Positions 1 to 7,794 of a DNA stretch of 64,000 nt are shown piece by piece. The position numbers and the translations under genes were made by a program. The stretch's first letter is position 1. Every line of letters starts with the position of its first letter. The notes below the pieces were generated by a model, which saw only the letters and a list, made by a program, of their open reading frames with translations, had not been told where the DNA came from and did no database searches. Origin of the DNA: Clostridia bacterium (GTDB lineage Bacteria > Bacillota > Clostridia > Lachnospirales > Anaerotignaceae); NCBI GenBank assembly GCA_022651385.1, contig JALCQR010000004.1:1-64000 (forward strand). The letters run 5' to 3'.

Positions 1-227
1 CAGAAGTGCGAAAGGTCATTTACACTACAAATGCTATAGAGAGTCTGAATTCCACTTATAGAAAACTAAACCGTCAAAGAAGCATATTTCCAAGCGATAC
101 AGCCCTTCTCAAGGCACTGTATCTATCCACGTTTGAGGCTACAAAGAAATGGACAATGACAATTCGGAATTGGGGACAAGTTTATGGTGAACTCAGCATT
201 ATGTATGAAGAACGGCTTCCAGAATAA
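1..227 (+). CDS. IS256-family transposase, C-terminal fragment cut by window edge
   Basis: The reading frame is open from the first base and ends at TAA 225-227. The peptide carries the C-terminal signature of IS256/mutator DDE transposases: TTNAIESLNS, then an R.LNRQR.IFPSD stretch, a run of alanine/leucine-rich helix and a WG..Y.EL..MYEERL ending. Only about the last 75 residues are visible, so I cannot say whether the element is intact to the left. The catalytic DDE residues lie upstream of the window. It marks the left side of a debris-rich region and is probably one of the mobile elements that shaped it. Confidence 0.85.
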   Translation, partial: EVRKVIYTTNAIESLNSTYRKLNRQRSIFPSDTALLKALYLSTFEATKKWTMTIRNWGQVYGELSIMYEERLPE

Positions 228-1135
228 ACCCAGGCTTATTACTTATTATTACAGGCGGAAATTTTTTACCTGTTGTTGACATACTTCAATATTGCTGTTA
301 TATATAAAGCAAGGGTTAAAAGCTCAACAATGAACTCTTAGCCCAATTACTATCATAGAAGATCCGTATTTACAGACTTTTCTTCACACACTCAAAAGAT
401 TATCCAACGATTGATTAAACGTATTGACTCAAGCATACCATTTAAAAGTTCAAATCACATCTTAGTAATTTTGGAAAAATAATAATTTTACCCAGCATTA
501 CATTTTTTGCTGGGCTTTATACCAATACATTAAGTAATATAATGCTAATTTTAGGAATTTTGTACATATCTTGGATTTTTGTAATGCAAGCACTTCAAAA
601 AATAACCTATTATAATATTTTACAGCAACACGATCAAAAAAGATACTGATGATCAACTCTACTATCATTAGAACGATTATTAATATGACAGATTTATGAT
701 ACAGACAATAGACCGGGCAATAACGATTAAAACAAATACAGCTAACATTGCAAAAACAATTTTGTTTTTTATAATGAATTCTCTGATATGTTTCATATCA
801 CATCATAAAATTTTACTCGATACGCCAATATTATATTGTCAATCAATGCATTTACATCCCTTTATAGATACAAATTATGTTTGTCAATTAAAAACCATTT
901 ATTAAAGAGTACAATAAAGCTAGGCCGAATCAAATAATTCAGGATTAACAATCGACATATATTTGCTTGACATATTTTTTAAATATTTCAAAGATAAGTC
1001 ATTCTTAGTTTCCGAAAACCACTACAACATATATTACTATTGATGTGATTTAAGCTTTTTTTTATTGACGATATTTATTAGATATAATAAATTTAAGTGA
1101 ATTTACCAATTCTTCTTATCTCAATGTAAAAGACT
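228..1135. other. gene-poor stretch after the transposase
   Basis: About 900 AT-rich bases with no convincing gene. There is a GC-containing hairpin at 491-514 (CCCAGCA/TGCTGGG). On the minus strand 796-498 two overlapping frames read as hydrophobic peptide (start MKHIREF, a break near 683, end KAQQKM), which could be a frameshifted small membrane protein, but AT-rich DNA often gives this by chance. The 69-residue plus-strand frame at 696-905 has no ribosome site and no recognisable composition, so I do not call it. Confidence 0.5.
491..518 (+). terminator. possible intrinsic terminator hairpin
   Basis: A 7-bp inverted repeat CCCAGCA (491-497) and TGCTGGG (508-514), with a T-rich loop and a short T tract after the right arm. 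The tail is weak, so strand and function are uncertain. Confidence 0.4.
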
Positions 1136-1170
1136 CTCGAATTAACCTTTTTTGGTTGATTCGAGTTTTT
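1136..1170 (+). terminator. intrinsic terminator hairpin at the left edge of toxin cassette A
   Basis: A 12-bp stem CTCGAATTAACC (1136-1147) pairs with GGTTGATTCGAG (1154-1165), one G-T pair, closing a T6 loop, and is followed at once by T5 (1166-1170). The following coding frame starts inside the T tract, which suggests that cassette A lost its original 5' end at this point. The left arm and loop (TCGAATTAACC plus T run) recur at 14115-14132, at the left edge of cassette C. Confidence 0.7.
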
Positions 1171-2344
1171 GCAAATATCTCAAGACTATAAGTATTATGA
1201 TGCGTTGACGGCTTTTTCAAGGAAGATAAAATCAATATTGGAAGAAATTTATAGCGACATCAGAAAAAATGCGAAGATACTCGGTTTCATTTCTTCATCA
1301 GAACGCAGTAACTTGATTGTAATAGTGAGGGGGTTAGACGGTATTTGCAGGCTAACTCGTAATACAACTTCAGATGTTAATAATTTAATTTATTTGCTGG
1401 ATTTGCGAGGTTCTGATACAAAGCTCAAATCAGGTGCCGGTATGTCTGAAATTGACAATGCGGTTAAAGTAATTAAAAACGGCGGTAAAGTAATGATTTC
1501 ATCTTCTGACAGAGTAAGTTTAGTTAAAAAAGCAATAAGCTCTGGTGTAAAAAATGCCATAGGCAGTGATATAAAAAAAGCAGAATTTTTAAAGGAAGTA
1601 ATGCATGGACGGGATACTAAGTTTTTAACCGACGTATTAAACAAGTATAATTTTGATACCAGAAAACAAGATTACAGGGGAAGAAATGGCAAAGTTATTT
1701 GCAGTAAAGATTATTGTGATTGTATTTTAAAAGAATGCTTTGTGCGGACATATTTAAAGTTCATGGGAAGCAGTGACAGAAATTACGCTGAGGCAATAAA
1801 AAAGCAGTTTGATAAGGTAGTAGACGAAATAAACAGCGATTTATACAGTGGAAAAACGAACAATGATTTTGTAAAAGATGAAAACGGCATATTTTTTAAG
1901 AAAGCCATTTTTGAGCTTGAAAAATGCGGTATTAAATGTTACGATTTATGTAATAAAATTAATGACTTAATGTGGTATGTGGGCGGAGATGCGGCAAAAA
2001 TAAAAGAACTCCAGTGCAAACTTAATTCTTTGGGCATAAGCGGCCAAAACGGAAGGCTCAAGGAAGACGGAGTGTATGGAAAGAAAACGGATAGTGCTTG
2101 TTTTAATTTTATAAATAAATTAGTACACGGTGTTGTTCCCATACTTGCTTGGGAAAGTCCATTACAAAGTGATATCACTAATGTTGTTATAGGGAGTTCT
2201 AATGAAGGAACAAATAATGTATTACAAAAAACGCCAGCAAAAGTTGGAAAGAAGGGCTTTCAATTTTTTAGGGTAGACCCACCACATTATGATAAAAAGG
2301 GGAATCCAAAGAGTGTAAAAGTTAGAGGCAAAGAAACGAAATAA
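1169..2344 (+). CDS. polymorphic-toxin-like protein with peptidoglycan-binding-like domain, N-terminal part (copy A, frameshifted)
   Basis: The frame opens at a TTG with no ribosome site inside the T tract of a terminator, so the true N terminus is probably missing. Residues 1-270 are helical and unlike anything I can name. Residues about 278-315 (KIKELQ.KLNSLGISG, then EDGVYGKKT) match the PG_binding_1 pattern for binding cell-wall peptides. The frame ends after a VDPPHYDKKGNPKSVKVRGK stretch. Comparison with copy C at 14.2-15.3 kb shows the protein should continue, and it does, in another frame from 2326 to 2847. Together with two acidic proteins downstream it looks like a secreted or surface toxin with immunity genes. 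That role is inferred from architecture; no catalytic motif is visible. Confidence 0.6.
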   Translation: MQISQDYKYYDALTAFSRKIKSILEEIYSDIRKNAKILGFISSSERSNLIVIVRGLDGICRLTRNTTSDVNNLIYLLDLRGSDTKLKSGAGMSEIDNAVKVIKNGGKVMISSSDRVSLVKKAISSGVKNAIGSDIKKAEFLKEVMHGRDTKFLTDVLNKYNFDTRKQDYRGRNGKVICSKDYCDCILKECFVRTYLKFMGSSDRNYAEAIKKQFDKVVDEINSDLYSGKTNNDFVKDENGIFFKKAIFELEKCGIKCYDLCNKINDLMWYVGGDAAKIKELQCKLNSLGISGQNGRLKEDGVYGKKTDSACFNFINKLVHGVVPILAWESPLQSDITNVVIGSSNEGTNNVLQKTPAKVGKKGFQFFRVDPPHYDKKGNPKSVKVRGKETK

Positions 2345-2847
2345 ATTATAATCATATAAATCTTAAATATATTGATAAAAACAATACACGTTATGAAAAA
2401 ATAAAACTTAGATATGATCATTTCCGTTTAAGCAATAAAGCCTATGCCGTATTAAAAGATCTTGACAGAACAGCAAAAGTTGTTAGAGCAGGCGGCAGAG
2501 TACTTGCTGTTGGTGGTATAGCTATGGATGCCTTAGAACTTATAAATACAATAGAATGCGATTTAAAAGATGCTGATAAAAAAATTGGCAAGAAAACTTA
2601 TGGCAATATTGTAAATATTGGCGGCAGATGGACAGGCGCTTGGATTGGTGCCAAATTAGGAGCTGAAGGAGGTGCGGCTTTTGGAACCTACATATATCCC
2701 GGTATAGGAACTTTAATTGGCGGTGCTGGAGGAAGTTTAATTTTAGGATGTGTGGGAGCGTTTGGCGGAGGAGAATTTGCTAAGTGGGTTGTAGATGTAA
2801 GCAATGTGGAGGGTGAAAATTACGTTATTAAAAAAATGGATAAATAA
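2326..2847 (+). pseudogene. glycine-zipper C-terminal domain of toxin-like copy A (out of frame)
   Basis: This open stretch continues the protein above after a single frameshift between about 2326 and 2344. The first ATG is 2524, but homology with copies B and C begins earlier (R.DHFRLSNKAY...LKD). It ends in a glycine-zipper region: NIGGRWTGAWIGAKLGAEGG, then repeated small-residue hydrophobic helices, then FAKWVVDV. Glycine zippers of this kind insert into or span membranes and are common at the C termini of colicin-like and polymorphic toxins. The frameshift should prevent a full-length product, unless it is a sequencing error or is read through. Confidence 0.65.
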
Positions 2848-2907
2848 TTGGAAAAATAAAAAAGCAGCTATAAATCAAATGATAGAGATACAAAATACAA
2901 CGTTTTT

Positions 2908-3489
2908 TTGTCTATATATTACTTAAACAGCTCAGAAAAGCACTTATGTTTTGATTTATATAATTTAGGAGAAAGTTTTGCCAAAGATTTTACAAACATA
3001 CTATTAGAAGTTTTTGAATCATTGCTAAATCCATACAACATACTTTATCTGGTTAAGGAAATGTCTAGTGTAAATAACTGCGAAACAATTCCACAAAATA
3101 CGCAATTACTTTTTTCATCCTACAAGACGTATTATGACAGTAAATTATGTGATTCTTCTAAATTTTTATCCAGTGGCTTTGAGTTTATTGAGTTAGCAAA
3201 GTCTTACAGTCCGGATTTAATCAATTTTTACTATAAAAACAGAGTTTATGAAGATAGAATTTATATATACGGGTATAAAATGCTTCCTTTTAAAGCAACC
3301 ACATTTAAAGAAATAAAAAGTGATTTAGATAAGCATGAATATGATATTTATATAGAATTCAGTGAAACAGAAGGCAGTATTTTATCTATTGAGGTTAATA
3401 CTGAAAAATTTGATAAGGATTATGTTTTTTCAACAATACAAAATATATGCAATAAATATGATAAGATATTAGATGTTAATATCGAGTAA
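2908..3489 (+). CDS. two-domain acidic protein, candidate immunity protein 1
   Basis: A 193-residue frame lies just downstream of the glycine-zipper domain. The start is doubtful: TTG 2908 has no ribosome site, and the frame is open back to 2860 without an ATG, so the original start may be lost. The last 65 residues (FKEIKSDLDKHEYDIYIEF, then ILSIEVN, then VFSTIQNICNKYDKILDVNI) align by eye with the C-terminal halves of the proteins at 3526-4147 and 15318-15914 and with the tail at 24213-24384. I infer an immunity or binding partner for the adjacent toxin-like protein. It has no signal peptide and no membrane segment, so it is probably cytoplasmic. Confidence 0.55.
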   Translation: MSIYYLNSSEKHLCFDLYNLGESFAKDFTNILLEVFESLLNPYNILYLVKEMSSVNNCETIPQNTQLLFSSYKTYYDSKLCDSSKFLSSGFEFIELAKSYSPDLINFYYKNRVYEDRIYIYGYKMLPFKATTFKEIKSDLDKHEYDIYIEFSETEGSILSIEVNTEKFDKDYVFSTIQNICNKYDKILDVNIE

Positions 3490-3525
3490 AAACATTCAAT
3501 CTATAGATATTACGTATTTGGGGGA

Positions 3526-4147
3526 ATGAAAATGGGTCTTTTTAGTTGGTTTACAAACAAACAGTCAAAGCCGAAACAGCCAAGTTATGAGGAATTATAC
3601 GGGTATACATTGTCTTTTATTATACGAAGTAAAAAAAATGAAAGTTTTGGTAACTTTAGCTCTAAATATAAAAACTATACTCTTTATTCAATGGACGAAG
3701 AAGATTTAGAGGATTTTTATAATTTAGTAAACTGTACAATAAGAGAAATTTTTAAAGATAGTAAAATTTTAATCGAAATTGAGCCGCAGGATAAATTGAC
3801 ATTTCAAAATGTTTTTGGATGGAGACAAAAGCTTATTAATTTATTGTAACGGAAAAAATACGCCTATTTCCATGAAATACATTGAGGAAGAAGATAAATA
3901 TATGTCTTGTACGGCTAACATCTATGGTCTTAATGAAGAGATGAGTATAACTTCATTAGAACAGGCGAAAGCAATTATAAAAGACAATATGTATGATATA
4001 GCTTTAGAATGTAATAGATATCCCGATGAAATTATATTTAGCATTAGTTCTGATACTGATTTGAATTATATAATTGAAGGAATAAAAAATGTATGCAAAA
4101 AAAAGAAGAAAACTTTATACATTAAGTATCCATATGCGGAGGAATAA
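3526..4147 (+). pseudogene. candidate immunity protein 2, split by a frameshift
   Basis: ATG 3526 (or ATG 3532) follows a GGGGGAATGA ribosome-site context that recurs before the paralogs at 15318 and 15911. The first frame (MGLFSWF, lysine-rich, then YEELYGYTLSFI) ends at 3849. The second frame, entered at about 3810 within a T5 run (GTTTTTGG), continues as LDGDKSLLIYCNG and ends with the shared C-terminal domain (SLEQAKAIIKDNMYDIALEC, then IIEGIKNVCKKKKKTLYI). One missing or extra T explains the split. The restored protein would be about 205 residues, similar to 15318-15914. Confidence 0.6.
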
Positions 4148-4155
4148 GCAAAGTG

Positions 4156-4552
4156 TTTTGTAAAGAAGTTTGACCACAAGCAGATACCCGAAGATGTATA
4201 TTTAAGATTAAAAAATTTCGGAGAAACGGCAAAAAAAGTACGGGTTGCAGGAAAGGTTCTGTTAGTAACGGATATAGCACTTGATGTTATAGAGCTTTGC
4301 AAGACATAGATGCTGATTTAAAAGATTCTGATAAAAAACTTGGCAGGAAAACGGCATCGAATATCTGAAATTGGAGGAAGTTGGGGCGGCTCCATAGCAG
4401 GAGCGGAATTAGGAGCTTATGTAGGTGCTCTGGCAGTTCCATTTGCTCCAATAGCAGTGCCTGTACTTAGCTTTGTTTTTGGAATAGCAGGTTCATATGT
4501 GGGAGATGCACTATCAAAATATATCATAGATATTACATATACGGAGGAATGA
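4156..4552 (+). pseudogene. toxin-like copy B, only the C-terminal glycine-zipper part
   Basis: DNA here is nearly identical to 14925-15321 of copy C. It reads VKKFDHKQIPEDVYLRLKN and then VRVAGKVLLVTDIALDVIEL, loses one A in GCAAGACATAG relative to copy C (GCAAGACAATAG), and shifts again at AATATCTGAAATTGG. The last open piece, 4340-4552, encodes SEIGGSWGGSIAGAELGAY and further small-residue hydrophobic helices ending in KYIIDITYTEE. Everything upstream of this domain is absent, so it is a 5'-truncated duplicate. Its stop overlaps the start of the next gene (ATGA at 4549-4552), an arrangement preserved in copy C. Confidence 0.7.
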
Positions 4553-4878
4553 ATATGTTTTTTAAAAAGAAACAAAAAGTAACGACACCAAAAATTCCGA
4601 AAGAATTCTTGGTGTCATTGCCATATAAAGGGGCTTTTAAACCAAGCAAGGATAACAGTCTTTTGTCTTTTGACTTTCAGGTTGATGAAGATTCTGAAAA
4701 TGAGGAGAAATTCAGGGGAATATTGCCGGAGTTTATTTCTGATGTATGCAAAGATTACCCAACGGCGATTGTTGTTGAAAGCTGTACCCATACTGCCTCA
4801 GAAGAATTGGATTCTGTCAAAATAGGAAATGAAGCGGATATATCTTCATTAAAATCATATTTGAGCAGGTTTGCGTAA
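4549..4878 (+). pseudogene. candidate immunity protein of copy B, truncated and fused to foreign DNA
   Basis: It starts MNMFFKKKQK at an ATGA overlap with the glycine-zipper frame. The N-terminal domain (LPYKGAFKPSKDNSLLSFDF, then SDVCKDYPTAIVVES) is nearly the same as in 15911-16252. Homology stops after SLKSY (about 4857). The next bases are not immunity sequence but the 3' end of a BtuD/FecE-type ATPase gene in another frame, which gives the odd ending LSRFA. The C-terminal domain is missing, so activity is doubtful. Confidence 0.6.
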
Positions 4879-4915
4879 AAGACCGACTGCTTATTATGCC
4901 CCAGACGGGACGCTG
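4858..4915 (+). pseudogene. 3' tail of a cobalamin/iron ABC ATPase gene (remnant)
   Basis: In the frame starting GAG at 4863 the DNA reads EQVCVKDRLLIMPQTGR then TGA at 4913-4915. This matches the last residues of the ATPase gene at 32306-33076 (VERTCIKDRLLIVPKTGR). Similarity continues past the stop (TTTGAATTTATAT.AAGACA). Only about 18 codons survive, joined to a truncated immunity-like gene, so this is a recombination scar. Confidence 0.75.
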
Positions 4916-4941
4916 AAATAAGCGGGCTGAAATTTTGCAGA

Positions 4942-5025
4942 TCATTTGAATTTATATAAAAGACACACAAATTGCCATACAAAAAATCGTATTACTGCTG
5001 ATAAAATCAAAAGAATAATATCCAT
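4942..5025 (-). CDS. 27-residue hydrophobic peptide, type I toxin-like
   Basis: On the minus strand a strong ribosome site (AAGGAGGG, then TATAAA) precedes ATG at 5025. The peptide begins MDIILLILSAVIRFFVW and ends LLYKFK, a single membrane helix with basic ends, the profile of Fst/TxpA/Ldr-type toxins of type I toxin-antitoxin systems. I see no clear antisense RNA promoter, so the toxin role is inference. The last codons (C..YKFK and stop) also occur out of context after the ATPase gene near 33086-33110, so the peptide gene once lay tail to tail with an ATPase gene. Confidence 0.5.
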   Translation of the reverse strand: MDIILLILSAVIRFFVWQFVCLLYKFK

Positions 5026-5201
5026 TTTATACCCTCCTTATATCAGGCGGAATTTGTGAATGCGTAGCAGCATTGGCTTTTTGGATGTTTAATCAAGCTA
5101 AAAATCAATTTAATTTATACTCTAATCAATTAAGGCAAAAGACAATAATTATGATGTTCTGCTTACAATTAATTAATGGAAAAGAAAGATCTCCAAGCTG
5201 A
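5019..5201 (+). pseudogene. remnant of a small membrane protein
   Basis: The frame is open from 5019 to TGA 5199-5201, with the first ATG at 5085 inside a hydrophobic segment. It reads TLLISGGICECVAALAFWMF then NQAKNQFNLYSNQLRQK, a membrane helix followed by an amphipathic helix. This resembles the C-terminal part of small two-helix membrane proteins, but I cannot name the family with confidence. No start or ribosome site is present, so it is probably a fragment. Confidence 0.3.
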
Positions 5202-5238
5202 GGTGAAATAAAATCGCTTTGTCTGGAGATTTTTCTAT
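5186..5238 (+). terminator. possible intrinsic terminator
   Basis: An ATCTCCA...TGGAGAT inverted repeat (about 5189-5195 and 5224-5231) is followed by TTTTTCT. The loop is long (about 28 nt), so the call is weak. Confidence 0.35.
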
Positions 5239-5352
5239 GGCAACATATCTATAAATCAAATAGTCCTATTTATCTATTGTGTTTTATGAAATAAACAAAA
5301 ATTTTCCTGCTTATAAATTTGATTATCTACTGCATCATGAATTACAAAAGCA

Positions 5353-5381
5353 TTGTTAGATTATATAATTCATGGTACAAT
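5353..5381 (+). promoter_or_regulatory. sigma-A type promoter for the small secreted peptide
   Basis: A TTGTTA -35 (5353-5358), a 17-nt spacer and a TACAAT -10 (5376-5381) lie about 60 nt upstream of the start at 5440. Confidence 0.5.
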
Positions 5382-5439
5382 TCCGTTATATATGATGTTG
5401 TAGGGGCATGTACGTAATCAACATGAAGGGGAGATAATA

Positions 5440-5586
5440 ATGAAAAAAATGGCTGTAAAAATTTTAGGAGTAGCATTATTGTTAGCTGCACTGTTCATCC
5501 CGAACATAATTGCATCTGGTAAAGATAAAGAAATAAGCCCTACAACTTTGGCATACTACGCAAGCTTGTTATCAGACTGGAAGTGA
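5440..5586 (+). CDS. 48-residue secreted or membrane-anchored peptide
   Basis: ATG 5440 follows a GGGGAG ribosome site, with a promoter-like sequence upstream. The peptide begins MKKMAVKILGVALLLAALFI, a basic N terminus and hydrophobic core typical of a signal peptide. It continues PNIIASGKDKE and ends YYASLLSDWK. There is no cysteine, so it is not an AgrD-type thiolactone precursor. It overlaps the next gene by four bases (GTGA), so the two are translationally coupled. It could be a small bacteriocin-like or signal peptide with the next gene as membrane partner. This is inference from size and coupling only. Confidence 0.55.
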   Translation: MKKMAVKILGVALLLAALFIPNIIASGKDKEISPTTLAYYASLLSDWK

Positions 5587-6107
5587 CCGAGTTGAAAGAC
5601 ACAGTTGTAATTAAACAAAGCTTTTTAAAGCAGCTATTCATAACTGTTTTAGCAGCCCTAATGATGTGCGCAGGTATATTTTTGGTAATAACTAGAAGTG
5701 ATTTTATTGCATTTATAATTGGAATTATTTGCACATTTATATTTGGTATTTTCTTCATATTTTTTATTATAAGGTTACTTTTTTCGAAAACCATCCTCAC
5801 AATTGATTCAACCGGTTTTATAGATTGCTCATCATTTATGGCAAAAGGTAAAATAGTTTATTGGAGTGAAGTGAACGATATTTATATTTCATCAATCTCA
5901 GGTAAAAAGTTTATAAGTGTAATACTTAAAGAGCCTTATGACTATCTTGAAAAACTGCCATATATAAAGCGTCTTATGACTAAAGCAAATGTTAAGCTTT
6001 CGTTTGATTATATTTTAATTACACTTCAGGCTACAAATGCAAAATATGATGATGTTCTTGATATAATGAATAAATTTTTCTTAAGCCACAAAAACGAACA
6101 AGCATAA
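5583..6107 (+). CDS. two-TM membrane protein, STM3941-like
   Basis: GTG 5583 overlaps the stop of the 48-residue peptide. The 174-residue product has two adjacent membrane helices (about residues 16-38 and 42-66). A cytoplasmic beta-rich domain follows (LTIDSTGFIDCSS, then GKIVYWSEVNDIYIS, then KFISVILKEPYDYL), which resembles the PH-like domain of the uncharacterised STM3941 family. Members occur beside bacteriocin and toxin loci, where an immunity role has been suggested, but no function is established. The coupling to a small secreted peptide fits either an immunity or a sensing role. Confidence 0.6.
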   Translation: MTELKDTVVIKQSFLKQLFITVLAALMMCAGIFLVITRSDFIAFIIGIICTFIFGIFFIFFIIRLLFSKTILTIDSTGFIDCSSFMAKGKIVYWSEVNDIYISSISGKKFISVILKEPYDYLEKLPYIKRLMTKANVKLSFDYILITLQATNAKYDDVLDIMNKFFLSHKNEQA

Positions 6108-6471
6108 CGGGTTTAAACAAGAAGTTCTTTTATATTTAAATAAAGGAGAAAAATAACAGCTGTGTCACTAAAGTATGACGCAGCTAAAATTATGCCTGCC
6201 GACTGTTTTGACAGTGTATGCTTGTTAAAAACAATTATTATACTGACTTTACAAAATTATATATACTATTCAAATGGTCTTTGTTTATAAGAAATACAAG
6301 CATTTATGTGTGACGTGATTTATAGTGTGTATTTAAGTAGTAAATCTGGCAGGATGCATGTGTAAAAGTATTTCAATTTAAAGTTCTTTAAGAGCGATTT
6401 TATATTAAGTTATAGTGAGTTTTATTTTGGAATTGATTTGTTCATCTTTGTTCAGGTTGCTTAACCCCTTA
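6108..6471. other. convergent intergenic stretch
   Basis: 364 bases between two converging genes. The only structure I see is an AGCTGTGTCA/TGACGCAGCT hairpin (about 6158-6186) without a T tract. No gene is supported. Confidence 0.5.
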
Positions 6472-7794
6472 CTACAGAAGCCTCAGCATTACAGAAGCTC
6501 TGAATACATTATCAAAATATTCAAATTTTGTTTGGCCGTTGTATTTATCAGCAACGGCTTGAACGGAGGTAATGCCAATGCCTTTTCCATCTCGTTTTGA
6601 AGAAAGAAAAACATCTTTATCCTTGCGGATTCCCCCATCAAAGCTGTTGTCTACAGCAATTACAACATATTCACCAGCCAATGCAGCACTAACAGTAATA
6701 AATGGACTTAATTCCTTTAAACGTCTGCAAGCCTCAAGGGCATTTTCCAGCAGATTTCCAAATACAATGCACAGGTCACTGTCAGCAACGCCTATGTGTT
6801 CGGGCAAGTTTATATGTATGTCAGTTTCAATGTTGTCTTTTTTTGCCTGCTCCATATAGTAGTGGGTAATGGTATTAACTGCGTAATTTTTACACAATGT
6901 TATAACAGTATCCTCCGGAACTGACTGAATGTATTGGTTTAGGTATTCTTTCAGTTTTTTATTGTTGCCGGAGTCTACATAAGATATTATAAGTGCCAGA
7001 TGGTGTCTTAAATCATGTCTTGCTGCTCTGGTTTCCTCTATATGACGTGAAATTGTTGTATAATACTCATTTTGCATGGCAAGCTGGCGTTTGGCCATTT
7101 TTGCTTTTTCCAGTAGACTTACATTTTCTGCAGTTTGTTTAAGGGCTGCGGAAAATATGATACAAAGTCCTATAATGCTTCCAAAGCAAAATACACGAAT
7201 AAAATACTCTGAAATATTTGATGACCTTTCAAACTTTAAGTTGTAGGTTGAAAGAAATGTTCCACCATAGAAAAACAGTAAAATAACCCATACGATATTC
7301 CACGATTTATCAGAGGCAATTCTTAAAGCAGGTATTATGTTGGAATCCATCAGCTTTTTCAAAAATGGGAAAATAATGCAGATCTGCAAAATTGTTATGA
7401 TGCTTGCAAATGAATATGTATACGGAATTGGTAATTTTGCAAAAATTAATCTTTCAGCAAAATTTGCATTTGTCATAATCAATCCTGCAACGGAAAACAT
7501 AAACCCCCAAATAAACATTTGCTTAAACAGCTTTTCTTTTATAAGAATAAAAGACAAAGTTGAATTAATTGCCGAAACGATAAGCTGATAACGTTGTGTT
7601 ACTGAAGTATCCCAATAGAGCTGACGTGTTATATAGCAAAAAATAGCTGCCTCAAAAAAAAATAATACCAAGTAAAGTGTTAGCATCACTTTTAAAGGTA
7701 AGCGAATTTTATTTCTAAAGGGATAATAACGCAAAATATTAAAAGGTACCAAAAAAACTAAAATATATACAAAGCTTATTACGTCAGAAAGCAC
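6472..7794 (-). CDS. AgrC/LytS-like sensor histidine kinase (GHKL domain)
   Basis: A 440-residue membrane kinase. About seven membrane segments fill residues 5-218. They are followed by a linker helix and a phosphotransfer region with HDLRHH at residues 260-265 (the phosphorylatable His), an N box NLLENALEA at 347-355 and a G box DGKGIG at 402-407. This is the HPK10-type peptide-sensing kinase architecture used in quorum-sensing circuits. It starts at GTG 7794, with AAGGAGG seven bases upstream inside the 3' end of the regulator gene, so the two are co-translated. The ligand is not visible: no cysteine-containing peptide or AgrB-like processing enzyme lies nearby. Confidence 0.9.
   Translation of the reverse strand: MLSDVISFVYILVFLVPFNILRYYPFRNKIRLPLKVMLTLYLVLFFFEAAIFCYITRQLYWDTSVTQRYQLIVSAINSTLSFILIKEKLFKQMFIWGFMFSVAGLIMTNANFAERLIFAKLPIPYTYSFASIITILQICIIFPFLKKLMDSNIIPALRIASDKSWNIVWVILLFFYGGTFLSTYNLKFERSSNISEYFIRVFCFGSIIGLCIIFSAALKQTAENVSLLEKAKMAKRQLAMQNEYYTTISRHIEETRAARHDLRHHLALIISYVDSGNNKKLKEYLNQYIQSVPEDTVITLCKNYAVNTITHYYMEQAKKDNIETDIHINLPEHIGVADSDLCIVFGNLLENALEACRRLKELSPFITVSAALAGEYVVIAVDNSFDGGIRKDKDVFLSSKRDGKGIGITSVQAVADKYNGQTKFEYFDNVFRASVMLRLL

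Noticed and set aside
228-300. Terminal inverted repeat of the IS256-type element
   Set aside because: The other end lies outside the window, so no inverted repeat or target duplication can be shown.
696-905. A 69-codon plus-strand frame after the transposase fragment
   Set aside because: No ribosome site, unlikely composition, and it ends in low-complexity AT-rich DNA.
5440-5586. AgrD-type autoinducer precursor for the nearby AgrC-like kinase
   Set aside because: The peptide has no cysteine or serine followed by the typical acidic tail, and no AgrB homolog is present.
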